DNA of 64,000 nt, from assembly GCA_025056455.1 (NCBI GenBank), contig JANWVY010000002.1:420737-484736 (forward strand). Direction: 5' to 3'. This stretch comes from Bryobacteraceae bacterium. GTDB taxonomy: Bacteria; Acidobacteriota; Terriglobia; Bryobacterales; Bryobacteraceae. Positions within the stretch are counted from its first letter, which is position 1. Each line of letters begins with the position of its first letter. Positions 17,783 to 26,185 of the stretch are shown piece by piece. A program made the translations under genes and the position numbers. The notes beneath the pieces were generated by a model that worked only from the letters and a program-made list of their open reading frames with translations, was not told the DNA's origin and ran no database searches.

Positions 17783-20116
17783 TTGAGGTTTTCGTATAAC
17801 TGGCTGAAGGAGATGGCGCTGGGCCTCGCTACAGAGCCGCGCGATCTCATGAACCTAATTACGCTCAAGACTGCCGAATGCGAGGGTCTGCACAAGGTGG
17901 GCCAACATTTTTCCCAGGTAGTGGCCGCAAAAGTACTTCAAGTTGAACCGCTCGGTTCTGGCCGCAACCGGAAGACGCTCATTGATGCGGGCCCGCTCGG
18001 CCAGCACACTGTGGTTTGCGGCGCTCCCAATTGTCGGCCTGGCGTCATCACGGTCTGGGTGCCGCCCGGAACTCGCTTGGAGGACCAGGTGATTGGCGTG
18101 GCATCGATTGATGGCGTTTCGAGCGCGGGGATGCTGGCTAGCGGCCGGGAGCTCGGAATCAACCGCGATCATGAGGGAATTCTGGAAATCGAAGCCGAGC
18201 CGGGGGCTTTGATACCGGGTTGCCAGCCAGATTTCGTGATTGAGGTAGACAACAAATCGCTCACCCACCGGCCGGATCTGTGGGGCCACCACGGCATGGC
18301 GCGAGAGGTTGCCGCGATCCTGGGCTTAGTTCTGCGGGATCCTGTCCATCTGACTCAGCTTCCACAAGGCGCCTCGCCGTTCCGTGTTTCGGTGGAAGAT
18401 TCCGCTTTGTGCCCGCGATACAGCGCCCTGGTGGTGGAGAACGTGCAGGTGCGCCCCTCGCCCTTGTGGCTTCAGTACCGCTTGCAAGCGATTGGCCTCA
18501 ACCCCATCAATAACGTCGTCGATGTCACCAACTATGTGATGGCGGAACTTGGCCAGCCCATGCACGCCTTTGACGCCGAGCAACTGGCCGGAGATACGAT
18601 TTTCGTGCGCCCTGCGCGCGATGGGGAGCCATTTGACGCGCTGAATGACGAAAGTTACCGTTTGACGCCCGCGGCGCTGGTAATCGCGGACAAGCAGGGC
18701 GCGATTGCGCTAGCTGGGGTGATTGGCGGAAAACATAGCGCAATCAGTCAAACCACCACGAAGCTGGTGCTGGAAAGCGCCAACTTTCAAGCAGCAAACA
18801 TCCGCCGTACTTCGGTCCGACTGAAACTTCGCACCGACGCCTCGCAGCGGTTTGAAAAGTCGCAGGATCCAGCCAACACGGTGCGGGCGCTGGCGCGCGC
18901 TGTGGAGCTGCTGGAAATCGTTTCGCCGGGCTGCCGAGTTTGTGGAGGGGTTGCCGACGCGGCGGCGGAACGGCCGCTACCTCCACCCATTGAACTTCCG
19001 GTCGACTGGTTAATCCGGAAGCTGGGGCGGGAGATTGCGCCCGAGCAGGCCCGGCAGATCCTCGAGGCCTTGCAGTTTGGTGTAGACCAGCCGAGCCCCC
19101 GTGTGCTCACGGTCCGGGTGCCGAGCTGGCGGGCCACCAAAGATATTTCCATTAAAGACGATTTGGTCGAGGAAATCGGCCGGATGATTGGATACGACAC
19201 GATCACGCCAACTGCGCCGGTTGTCCCCACTACACCTCCGTATCAAGATCCGAGAAGATCCTTTCTGCGCCGCTTGCGACACCTTGTCGCCGCGCAAGGT
19301 TTTGACGAAGTCTACAACTACTCTTTTGTCAGCGAGGAACTGGCGCGGCGCTTCGAGCTCGATCCCGAAAAACATGTCCGGGTGGCCAATCCCATCAGCG
19401 TGGAACAGGGGCTGATGCGCCAGTCGTTGATTCCCGGAATTTGGCGCAACGTGGTGGAAAACAGCAAACACTGGGATCAGTTCCGGCTGTTTGAGATCGG
19501 CTTTGCAATTCATCCCCGGGCAGGCTCGCTGCCAGAGGAGATCCCGCATCTTACGGCAGCGATCTACTCGCGCACGGGCGACACGGAATTGCTATTTGAG
19601 ATGAAGCGACTGGCTGAGTGTGTGCTGGAAGGCTGTGAATTACGTCCGTGCCCGGCGCATGGGTACGAACACCCAGCCCGCACAGCTGAAGTGCTCTGGC
19701 GCGAGCAGGTGGTGGGAAGACTCTTTGAGTTCCATCCGCGGTGGGTGGAAACTGGGCGCGCCGTCGCGCTTGATCTAAACCTGGCGACTGTCGAGTCGCT
19801 CGGCAAGAGAGAGAAACGTTACCAGCCTGTGCGCCGCTTTCCGTCGAGCGCTTTCGATCTCTCTGTGGTGGTGCCTCGCAGGACACTGGTTGGAGATCTT
19901 GAAAAGGTCATCCGCCAGCTGGCAGGCGCGGACTTGGATCGGGTCACCTTCCTGCGCCAGTACGAGGGGCCGCCGCTTGAGGAAGGTTTGAAGAGCGTCT
20001 CCTTTCGAATTACGGTCGCTGCTCCGGATCACACGTTGTCCAACGACGAGGTGAGCGCCATTCGGGAACGGATGATTCGCGGCATGCGCGCTCAAGGATA
20101 CGAGCTGAGAGTCTAG
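17783..20116 (+). CDS. pheT: Phenylalanyl-tRNA synthetase beta subunit
   Basis: A 777-residue subunit starting at TTG 17783, with AGGAAGGA at 17766-17773 as a strong ribosome site. Domains in order: N-terminal RFSYNWLKEM, tRNA-binding OB-fold at about 40-150 (VVCGAPNCRPG; GVSSAGMLASGRELG), B3/B4 editing region at about 210-380 (NPINNVVDVTNYVMAELGQPMHAFD), B5 domain (DLVEEIGRMIGYDTI), inactive synthetase-like core, and C-terminal FDX-ACB anticodon-binding domain (RRFPSSAFDLSVVVPR). It works with pheS to charge tRNA-Phe. Confidence 0.97.
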   Translation: MRFSYNWLKEMALGLATEPRDLMNLITLKTAECEGLHKVGQHFSQVVAAKVLQVEPLGSGRNRKTLIDAGPLGQHTVVCGAPNCRPGVITVWVPPGTRLEDQVIGVASIDGVSSAGMLASGRELGINRDHEGILEIEAEPGALIPGCQPDFVIEVDNKSLTHRPDLWGHHGMAREVAAILGLVLRDPVHLTQLPQGASPFRVSVEDSALCPRYSALVVENVQVRPSPLWLQYRLQAIGLNPINNVVDVTNYVMAELGQPMHAFDAEQLAGDTIFVRPARDGEPFDALNDESYRLTPAALVIADKQGAIALAGVIGGKHSAISQTTTKLVLESANFQAANIRRTSVRLKLRTDASQRFEKSQDPANTVRALARAVELLEIVSPGCRVCGGVADAAAERPLPPPIELPVDWLIRKLGREIAPEQARQILEALQFGVDQPSPRVLTVRVPSWRATKDISIKDDLVEEIGRMIGYDTITPTAPVVPTTPPYQDPRRSFLRRLRHLVAAQGFDEVYNYSFVSEELARRFELDPEKHVRVANPISVEQGLMRQSLIPGIWRNVVENSKHWDQFRLFEIGFAIHPRAGSLPEEIPHLTAAIYSRTGDTELLFEMKRLAECVLEGCELRPCPAHGYEHPARTAEVLWREQVVGRLFEFHPRWVETGRAVALDLNLATVESLGKREKRYQPVRRFPSSAFDLSVVVPRRTLVGDLEKVIRQLAGADLDRVTFLRQYEGPPLEEGLKSVSFRITVAAPDHTLSNDEVSAIRERMIRGMRAQGYELRV

Positions 20117-20139
20117 CTGGCTTTCTGCGACTGACGCGG

Positions 20140-21393
20140 TTAGTTTTTCCTTCGCTGTCCGATACAGTACAGATATTTTTGGGTGCGCAAGAACAGTTGT
20201 CCGTCGGAGATGGCGATCGAACTCAACACATAATCGTCAATCACGTTTTCGGCCAAAACCTCGAATCGATCTGCGGCGCGAAATACCGTTGTGACTCCAT
20301 CTTCGTTGGTGACGTAGATTTTCCCGTCGGCCAGCACAGGAGAGGCGCTGTAGGTGCCGGCCCGAATGCGCTCTGGTCCCCAGATTTCTTTTCCCGTTCG
20401 CAGGTCCAGACAATAGACAATGCCGCGGTCGTTCACCACCCAAAGCCTGCGGCCATCGGTCACCGGGGTCGGCACATCGGGTCCGTTGTTGTTGGACCAA
20501 ACGCGGTGAGAGATGCTTACATCCCCGCGGCCTCCGCCGCGAAAAGCCATCATGGGGCGGACGCGTGTAGGCGCTACGACCAGCTCGCCCACGGCCACGG
20601 GTGAGGCCACGATGCGGTGAAAAGGATTGCCTTCTGGATTAAAACCCGTACCCCGCCAAAGCTCTTTTCCTGTGGCTAAATCATGTCCCGTGATGACATC
20701 TCCTCCTGTGACCACCAGCTCCCAGGTCTTGCCAACCTGCACGAGTGTCGGCGTGGTATAGGAATCGGGCGATTCTCGTTGCGCATCGGTGGGTCTTTCC
20801 ACTCGCCAGACGTTTTTTCCGGTGAGTTTATCAATCCGCATCACATACGAAGGATCGTCTGTGGTCATGCCATGGAGCACTTGGATATAGAGAGAATCCT
20901 CATGCAGCAAAGGCGAGCTGGCGTATCCGTGGTTCAACCCAAAGCGGCCGTACTCCTTTTGAATATCACGCATCCATAATTCCTTGCCGTCCATATCGAA
21001 CGCTTTGAGGATGCCCGTTCCGGTGAGGGCCCAGACATGGTTGCCGTCCGTGACCGGGGAGGGTGAGGACATGTTCTGTTTGCGGGCCTTACGGTTTCCG
21101 CCACCCATGGAGCGTTTCCACAGCACCTGCCCGCGAGAGCGATCCACGCACCACAGCGCGAGTTTGTCTTCGTCCTCGGCGACGTTCAAAAAGATTTTTT
21201 CGCCCCAAACAATGGGGGTCGAGCCACTCCACATGGGCATGGGGAGCTTCCAGGCGATGTTCTCCGTTTCGCTCCATCGCGTGGGAAGGTTGGTCTCCGT
21301 GCTGGCGCCCGTGCGCTGCGGTCCTCGCCACTGCGGCCAGTTTCCCGCTTTCGCTGACCAGGCGATTAGCAGAAAGCAAAGCCCCAAACGCAT
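20140..21393 (-). CDS. Secreted PQQ-type beta-propeller protein (BamB-like)
   Basis: A 417-residue protein with signal peptide [17 protein letters not shown] and a [13 protein letters not shown] start typical of this outer-membrane-associated propeller family. Repeated blades carry the tryptophan-docking pattern AxDxxTGKxxW: [61 protein letters not shown]. The frame is open further upstream, but ATG 21393 is chosen because it gives a clean signal peptide and has TATTCT six bases ahead. It is divergent from the sulfatase and convergent with pheT. Dehydrogenase activity is not supported; a scaffold or binding role is more likely. Confidence 0.85.
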   Translation of the reverse strand: MRLGLCFLLIAWSAKAGNWPQWRGPQRTGASTETNLPTRWSETENIAWKLPMPMWSGSTPIVWGEKIFLNVAEDEDKLALWCVDRSRGQVLWKRSMGGGNRKARKQNMSSPSPVTDGNHVWALTGTGILKAFDMDGKELWMRDIQKEYGRFGLNHGYASSPLLHEDSLYIQVLHGMTTDDPSYVMRIDKLTGKNVWRVERPTDAQRESPDSYTTPTLVQVGKTWELVVTGGDVITGHDLATGKELWRGTGFNPEGNPFHRIVASPVAVGELVVAPTRVRPMMAFRGGGRGDVSISHRVWSNNNGPDVPTPVTDGRRLWVVNDRGIVYCLDLRTGKEIWGPERIRAGTYSASPVLADGKIYVTNEDGVTTVFRAADRFEVLAENVIDDYVLSSIAISDGQLFLRTQKYLYCIGQRRKN

Positions 21394-21399
21394 GCGATC

Positions 21400-21405
21400 A
21401 GAATA
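21400..21405 (-). promoter_or_regulatory. -10-like element TATTCT, leaderless arrangement
   Basis: On the minus strand TATTCT is separated by six bases from the ATG at 21393. Transcription would start at or inside the start codon region, leaving no room for a ribosome site, and none is seen. Confidence 0.45.
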
Positions 21406-21448
21406 CCAACAGCAACCGTCCCACCGCTGTGATAAGTTTTGGTGACGG

Positions 21449-22846
21449 ATGACACCTACACTCTCTCGGCGCGCATTCTGTCTTTCTCCGCTTGCAGGCT
21501 CCGTTGGTCGGGCGCTCGCCGCGCAACGCCCGATGAACGTTTTGTTCGTTGTTTCCGATGATCTCACGTCCACAGCGCTAGGCTGCTACGGACATCCTCT
21601 GGTTCAGTCGCCCCATATTGATTCGCTAGCGAGAAGTGGGACTCGCTTTGACCGCGCCTATTGCCAGTTTGCCTTGTGTGCTCCGTCTCGGGCGAGCTTT
21701 CTGACGGGGTTGCGACCCGATTTCACCGGCGTGCTCAGCAACGGGCCCGACTTCCGGGACCGGCTGCCGCATCACGTCACTTTGCCGCAGCTGTTCAAAA
21801 ATAACGGTTACCAATCGATCCGGGAAGGAAAACTGTTTCATATGGGCGTGCCCACAACCGTCGGTACCGACCGCTGGCAGGACGCGGTCAGTTGGACTCA
21901 CAACGGCAGCCCGCAGGGCAAAGAGCACAACTCGAAAGGTGAGGGAAGAAACCTGACGCCACACATCGGGCAAGGGGTCGCCATGCATTGGATCCGCACG
22001 CCGGACGCCTCTGAACAAGCAGATTTTGACGCCGCCAACCGCGCGATCGCCCATTTGGAAAAACACCGCAATGAGCCTTTTTTCCTAGGCCTTGGCTTTG
22101 TGCGGCCTCACGTACCGTTTGTCGCGCCAGGCGAATATTTCGACAAATATCCGCTGTCGAAGATCAAGACGTTTCGCAATCCCGATGACGACCTGGCGGA
22201 CATTCCGCCGATCGTCCCCAAAACTCTAGGGGTGACGGCCCATCACATGGGAATGAATCAGGATCAACAAATGGAAGCGCTGCGCGGCTACTACGCCAGC
22301 ATCACCTTTATGGATGACCAGCTGGGACGGGTCTTAAAAGCGCTTGACCGGCTTCAACTGCGCGATCGCACGGTCATTGTGTTTTTGAGTGATCATGGGT
22401 GGCACTTAGGGGAACACACCTTCTGGCAGAAGCGGAGCTTGATGGAGGAATCCGCAAAGGTACCTCTAATTATCTCCGCGCCAGGACAAAAGGCTCGGGG
22501 TCAGGTTTGCCGCTCACTCGTCGAGCTAGTTGATCTTTATCCGACCGTGGCCGAGCTGTGCGGTCTCAAGCCACCCGAGGGACTGCATGGCAAATCCCTG
22601 GTTCCGCTGCTCGACAACCCGCAACGCGAGCACAAGGCAACGGCGCATACCCAGCTCAACGCGGGAACGACCGTTGGCCGCGCGGTGCGCACCAAAAACT
22701 TTCGCTACATCCGATGGCGCACGCCCGAAGCCACAGCGGAAGAACTCTACGACCATCGGAAAGACCCCAAGGAGTTCACCAACGTAGCAGCCAGCCCCGC
22801 CTATCAAGCGGAACTGGAGCGCCATCGCCGGTTGACTCCCGCCTGA
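21449..22846 (+). CDS. Sulfatase (iduronate-2-sulfatase-like), Cys-type
   Basis: A 465-residue arylsulfatase-family enzyme. An N-terminal [19 protein letters not shown] resembles a Tat signal. The formylglycine site is Cys77-Ala-Pro-Ser-Arg81, so maturation by a formylglycine-generating enzyme is expected. Asp37-Asp38 ([15 protein letters not shown]) and [12 protein letters not shown] supply metal ligands; [17 protein letters not shown] is typical of iduronate-2-sulfatase-like members. It would remove sulfate from a sulfated glycan in the periplasm or outside. The gene is divergent from the beta-propeller gene with 55 bases between. Confidence 0.92.
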   Translation: MTPTLSRRAFCLSPLAGSVGRALAAQRPMNVLFVVSDDLTSTALGCYGHPLVQSPHIDSLARSGTRFDRAYCQFALCAPSRASFLTGLRPDFTGVLSNGPDFRDRLPHHVTLPQLFKNNGYQSIREGKLFHMGVPTTVGTDRWQDAVSWTHNGSPQGKEHNSKGEGRNLTPHIGQGVAMHWIRTPDASEQADFDAANRAIAHLEKHRNEPFFLGLGFVRPHVPFVAPGEYFDKYPLSKIKTFRNPDDDLADIPPIVPKTLGVTAHHMGMNQDQQMEALRGYYASITFMDDQLGRVLKALDRLQLRDRTVIVFLSDHGWHLGEHTFWQKRSLMEESAKVPLIISAPGQKARGQVCRSLVELVDLYPTVAELCGLKPPEGLHGKSLVPLLDNPQREHKATAHTQLNAGTTVGRAVRTKNFRYIRWRTPEATAEELYDHRKDPKEFTNVAASPAYQAELERHRRLTPA

Positions 22847-22945
22847 AGACAAGACTTGACGAATGAACCCGTCGGGGCTTGACCTAGGGCCTCCGGCGGT
22901 CGGTGCGGCGCGCTCGGCCGGCGCCAAGCGACTGGCACACCTGGT

Positions 22946-22994
22946 AAAAAAGCAACGAGGGCATCCGATCGGTAAAAGACGAAATGCCCTCGTT
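22946..22994 (-). terminator. Rho-independent terminator, minus strand
   Basis: A perfect 11-base inverted repeat, AACGAGGGCAT (22954-22964) and ATGCCCTCGTT (22984-22994), is followed on the minus strand by GC and six T (bases 22946-22951 read as A on the plus strand). It lies downstream of the first PEP-CTERM gene and, in the annotated frame, inside the last codons of that gene, which argues that the frame is shifted (see that entry). Confidence 0.75.
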
Positions 22995-23061
22995 CCACAG
23001 GCCGCCCGAGGGAAAGAGTCTGGGCCTTCTGGCACATGGTTTAGGAGGGATGGAAAAGGAA

Positions 23062-23471
23062 CTACCTCTTTTATGCCCCTGAATGCTCAAAAGGATCAGT
23101 GCCGCAAGCAGTGAAAAAAAGCTCCCCATTTCGGGAGTTTCGACCGTTGCCGGAGAGTTAGGAAGTCCAGGGGTTTGCCAATAAAGGTCGAGCCAGAAGC
23201 TTGTGTTCGGGCCGTCAAAATATTGAAGTGCGCGAAGCACCCATAGAATGCTCGTCGAGTCATTGAATTGAAGGGCTCCTTGCAGCGCGAGCCACTGCTT
23301 CGCGTTTGGAAGCTTGGCCCATTCCGGTGTGTCTGGCTCAGTAACCATATTCCAAGGGAGGCCAAAGAAAACCGTTGAGGATGTCCAGGAAATTGTCGTC
23401 AACAGTGTCGCTTGCGCCCAACCAGCCGCACACACCGTCAGCAGAACCGACCGTAAGCAAATCCGAATCAT
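23062..23471 (-). pseudogene. Small PEP-CTERM protein, probable one-base frameshift at the end
   Basis: From ATG 23471 (GGTGGAG just upstream) the frame encodes a signal peptide (MIRICLRSVLLTVCAAGWAQA), a short unknown body and a PEP-CTERM-like anchor: ETPEMGSFFSLLAALILLSI, then QGHKR. The family normally stops right after the basic cluster, but here the frame runs about 60 more residues to 22884, through a terminator. Adding one base to the four-base T tract at 23069-23072 (A tract on the coding strand) gives GHKKR and then TAG at 23062-23064. I therefore annotate the end there and call a one-base deletion or sequencing error. The body resembles nothing I recognise. Confidence 0.6.
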
Positions 23472-23491
23472 AAGCTCCACCCTCAAAGGAG

Positions 23492-23536
23492 GCTACAGCG
23501 CGTGCTGGACACAACCGACCGGCGACGCGCTGTAGC
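23492..23536. repeat. Perfect 12-base inverted repeat between two PEP-CTERM genes
   Basis: GCTACAGCGCGT (23492-23503) and ACGCGCTGTAGC (23525-23536) can form a 12-pair stem with a 21-base loop. It sits downstream of the 23568-24335 gene and just upstream of the 23471 start. No T tract follows, so it may be an mRNA-stabilising or processing hairpin, or an operator for the second gene. Confidence 0.7.
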
Positions 23537-23567
23537 AGTCTCGGAGGAATTTCGGCCTTGAAAACCT

Positions 23568-24335
23568 TCACGCACTCCGCCGCTTGCAAACGGCTCCAAA
23601 CAAGAGCGCAACTGCACCCAAGCTGACGTAGCTTAGGGTGGTAGATTCCGGAAGTTCGCTCGATCCGCCGGCGGAGGCCAAAGCACCGAAGTCGAACTGG
23701 TCCAGCGCCACCCATTGACTGGAGACGAATCGAACGAATCCAACAGGGGTGTTTGAGGTCAATCCGAAAAAGGCGGGCGTTGAGTTCGCATTCGTGGGCA
23801 AGGTGTAGGTTGCAACTGGTGTGGATCCGCCAGGAGCGAAAACTTGAACTGTGATGTTTCCTCCCGGGGAACTTGTCGTCCAGAGATGCGCTGCAAACGC
23901 AGTGGTGGCCGCTACGGGAGGAGTAGGCAGATCCACCTGCACATAGCCGCCTCCAAAACTCCCAAAAAATTTTCCGGGCACGGGCGATCCCGTTGTGATG
24001 TGGGACCGGTTTTGCCCGCTAAATACGGTCCGAAATTGTGCCGTACTGGGATTGCCGGGCGGCGGAGGAAAATTCGACACACAAGCGGAATAGCTCGTGC
24101 AGCCTACGGTTGTGTCGTACGTAAAAATTCCAAATAAAGTGCCGGTCAGCACCGACTCCTCAAACGTTACCGTGTATTGCGTGCTTAACATGCTCTCCCA
24201 CAGGGACCGGATCGCCGGGTAGGCGTCGACAAAATTCGCTCCGGTCATGGTGTTCGAATAAGTCAGCATGGCCGCATGGGCAGGCGCGACGGCGAGCGCG
24301 ACCAGGAAAAACCAAATCGATCGAAAGCGTGACAT
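23568..24335 (-). CDS. PEP-CTERM sorting domain protein
   Basis: A 255-residue exported protein with signal peptide MSRFRSIWFFLVALAVAPAHA and a C-terminal PEP-CTERM anchor: LPESTTLSYVSLGAVALLFG, then AVCKRRSA. The 200-residue body is Thr/Ser/Gly-rich and beta-like, with no recognised catalytic motif. PEP-CTERM proteins are exported and processed by exosortase, usually alongside exopolysaccharide production. ATG 24335 is chosen over an upstream in-frame ATG at 24380 because GGGGGAG lies directly ahead and the signal peptide begins there. A second, shorter PEP-CTERM gene follows on the same strand after a hairpin. Confidence 0.82.
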   Translation of the reverse strand: MSRFRSIWFFLVALAVAPAHAAMLTYSNTMTGANFVDAYPAIRSLWESMLSTQYTVTFEESVLTGTLFGIFTYDTTVGCTSYSACVSNFPPPPGNPSTAQFRTVFSGQNRSHITTGSPVPGKFFGSFGGGYVQVDLPTPPVAATTAFAAHLWTTSSPGGNITVQVFAPGGSTPVATYTLPTNANSTPAFFGLTSNTPVGFVRFVSSQWVALDQFDFGALASAGGSSELPESTTLSYVSLGAVALLFGAVCKRRSA

Positions 24336-24536
24336 GATGCTCCCCCGAACAAGCAGCTCGCTCCTGCGCCGGCGGTTCAAGAGACGATCCTTACGGCGCA
24401 GGCCGGCATGTCTGTTTCGAGCTCAGATGTCGAACTTCACTGTTCTAGTACGGAAACCCCGCAGTGGCTCTCAGCAGAAGGGGAAAACTTAATAAAAGAG
24501 ATAAGGAGCAATTCAGCTGGTTTACCGCCGCCAGGT

Positions 24537-25940
24537 TTACTCAATCGGCGAAGGGCTTAGTCCAAGGGATCGGACAATCCGGTCCCGATATTCTCGCGCC
24601 TTGGCAAAAATCTGTGCCCGGTCGAGGGTGAGTACTTTTTGCGACTGGACAACGAGCTGGCCGTTCACCATTACGTCGGTCACATCTCCGCCCTTGAGTG
24701 AGTACACAATCTGCGAAATCAGATGATAAAGGGGGACAGCGCGCGAGGACTGCAACGAGAGGATGATCAAGTCCGCGCGTTTACCGGCTTCGAGGGAGCC
24801 GGTTTCGTTCTCAAGGCCAAGGGCGCGCGCTCCGGTTCGAGTGGCCATTTCTAGAACCGTCTTGGCGGGCAAGGCCTCGGGGTCGAGCAGATGAACTTTT
24901 TGAAGCTTAGCGGCGAGATCCATTTCTTCGAACAAATTGGCGTCGTTGTTGCTGCCGGCAAACCCATCTGTGCCCAGCCCCATCGCGATGCCGGCCTTGA
25001 GGATTGCAGGCACGCGCGCCACACCGCTGGCGAGCTTGGCGTTACTGGAAGGACAGTGCGCCAAGCCGGTGGCTCGCGAACGGAGGATTTCGAGATCGGA
25101 GTCTTCGAGCCAGACCGCGTGAGCAGCGAGCGTGCGGCCGGTGAGAGCTCCGAGTGAATCGAGAAGAGCGGTGGGCGTCAGGCGGCGCTTTTGAAGCGCG
25201 TCGTCGTTTTCCCGCTTGGTCTCTGACAGATGAATCAACATCGGCGCGCCGTATTTGTTGGCCAGGGCGCGGGCAGCTTTCAAAACGTGATCTGGCGTTG
25301 TGTAGATGGCATGCGGAGCGACGGCAGGCACAATGAGCGGGTCGCCTCGATATCGCTCCAGCAACTTCTCGGCTCGCAAGAGCGCCTCTTGCGGCGTCTT
25401 GGCGTCGGGAGCGGGAAAACCGATGATAGTTTGCCCGAGCACGGCCCGCATGCCAGCTTGTTTGGTGGCGGCGGCGACAGTTTCCTCAAAGTAATACATG
25501 TCGGCGTAGGTCGTCGTGCCATGGAGCAACATCTCGTAGCAGGCAAGAAGAGTGCCCCAGCGAACAAAGTCTGGTGTAACGTTCTTTGCTTCCGCGGGAA
25601 AGATGAAGTTTTCCAGCCAGTCCTGGAGTCGGCGGTCATCAGCCAGGCCGCGGAACAAGGCCATCGGGGCATGGGTGTGGGCATCGATCAAGCCCGGCAG
25701 CAGAACAGACTCCGGACGGTCGAGCCTTCGCGAGGCTTTGTATTTGCGCTCGATCGCTGCGCGCGGGCCCACTTCGACGATCCGCTCACCGCGGATGGCT
25801 ACCGCCCCATTTTTAAACATTCTGCTTGCAGCATCCATGGTGACGACGTATTTTGCAGACCAGATCCAATCCACGGAACTGGCCGCCTGCACGAAATCAG
25901 GAGCTAGCCAGAAGGTGAGAAAAAAAGATCCAAGCCGCAT
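24537..25940 (-). CDS. Amidohydrolase, deaminase-like (MtaD/SSNA family), with signal peptide
   Basis: A 467-residue metal-dependent amidohydrolase. Metal and catalytic motifs: LPGLIDAHTHAPMALFRGLADD, VAPHAIYTTPDHV, MLIHLSETKRE, AHAVWLEDSDLEIL, HCPSSNAKLASGVA and LGTDGFAGSNN. These match S-adenosylhomocysteine/5-methylthioadenosine deaminase and related chlorohydrolases. Unusually for that cytoplasmic group, the N-terminus (MRLGSFFLTFWLAPDFVQAA) looks like a signal peptide, so the substrate may be extracytoplasmic. TAGAAT lies 13 bases ahead on the minus strand. The substrate cannot be fixed from sequence. Confidence 0.88.
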   Translation of the reverse strand: MRLGSFFLTFWLAPDFVQAASSVDWIWSAKYVVTMDAASRMFKNGAVAIRGERIVEVGPRAAIERKYKASRRLDRPESVLLPGLIDAHTHAPMALFRGLADDRRLQDWLENFIFPAEAKNVTPDFVRWGTLLACYEMLLHGTTTYADMYYFEETVAAATKQAGMRAVLGQTIIGFPAPDAKTPQEALLRAEKLLERYRGDPLIVPAVAPHAIYTTPDHVLKAARALANKYGAPMLIHLSETKRENDDALQKRRLTPTALLDSLGALTGRTLAAHAVWLEDSDLEILRSRATGLAHCPSSNAKLASGVARVPAILKAGIAMGLGTDGFAGSNNDANLFEEMDLAAKLQKVHLLDPEALPAKTVLEMATRTGARALGLENETGSLEAGKRADLIILSLQSSRAVPLYHLISQIVYSLKGGDVTDVMVNGQLVVQSQKVLTLDRAQIFAKAREYRDRIVRSLGLSPSPIE

Positions 25941-25953
25941 GCGCCGGATTTTG

Positions 25954-25959
25954 ATTCTA
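25954..25959 (-). promoter_or_regulatory. -10-like element TAGAAT upstream of amidohydrolase
   Basis: On the minus strand TAGAAT is separated from ATG 25940 by 13 bases, leaving a predicted leader of only a few bases and no ribosome site. Confidence 0.4.
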
Positions 25960-26057
25960 GCAGCGAAGCCTGCCGCCAGCCGGGATTCACAATGAAGAAA
26001 GCCAAACGCAGGGCCTTGGGCTCAATCCTAGGAGCCCGAAGCATCTGGTGACTCCTT

Positions 26058-26086
26058 TTGACGGCATTCGCCTGTCTCAATATAAT
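26058..26086 (+). promoter_or_regulatory. Sigma-70-like promoter
   Basis: TTGACG (26058-26063), a 17-base spacer and a perfect TATAAT (26081-26086) precede the TonB receptor remnant. The start codon at 26186 has GGAGG at 26174-26178, so this transcript would have a conventional leader of about 93 bases, unlike many neighbours. Confidence 0.75.
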
Positions 26087-26185
26087 GGCCGCGGGGCTAT
26101 TTGCTGCGGGTCTACACCTTGCCCCCGTTTCCGGCGGGTTTCCTCACATCCAGCAACGCCTCAGATTCCATCCGGAGGTCTGTTG

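Noticed and set aside
21394-21573. N-terminal extension of the beta-propeller protein up to 21573
   Set aside because: It overlaps the divergent sulfatase, and a clean signal peptide begins at 21393.
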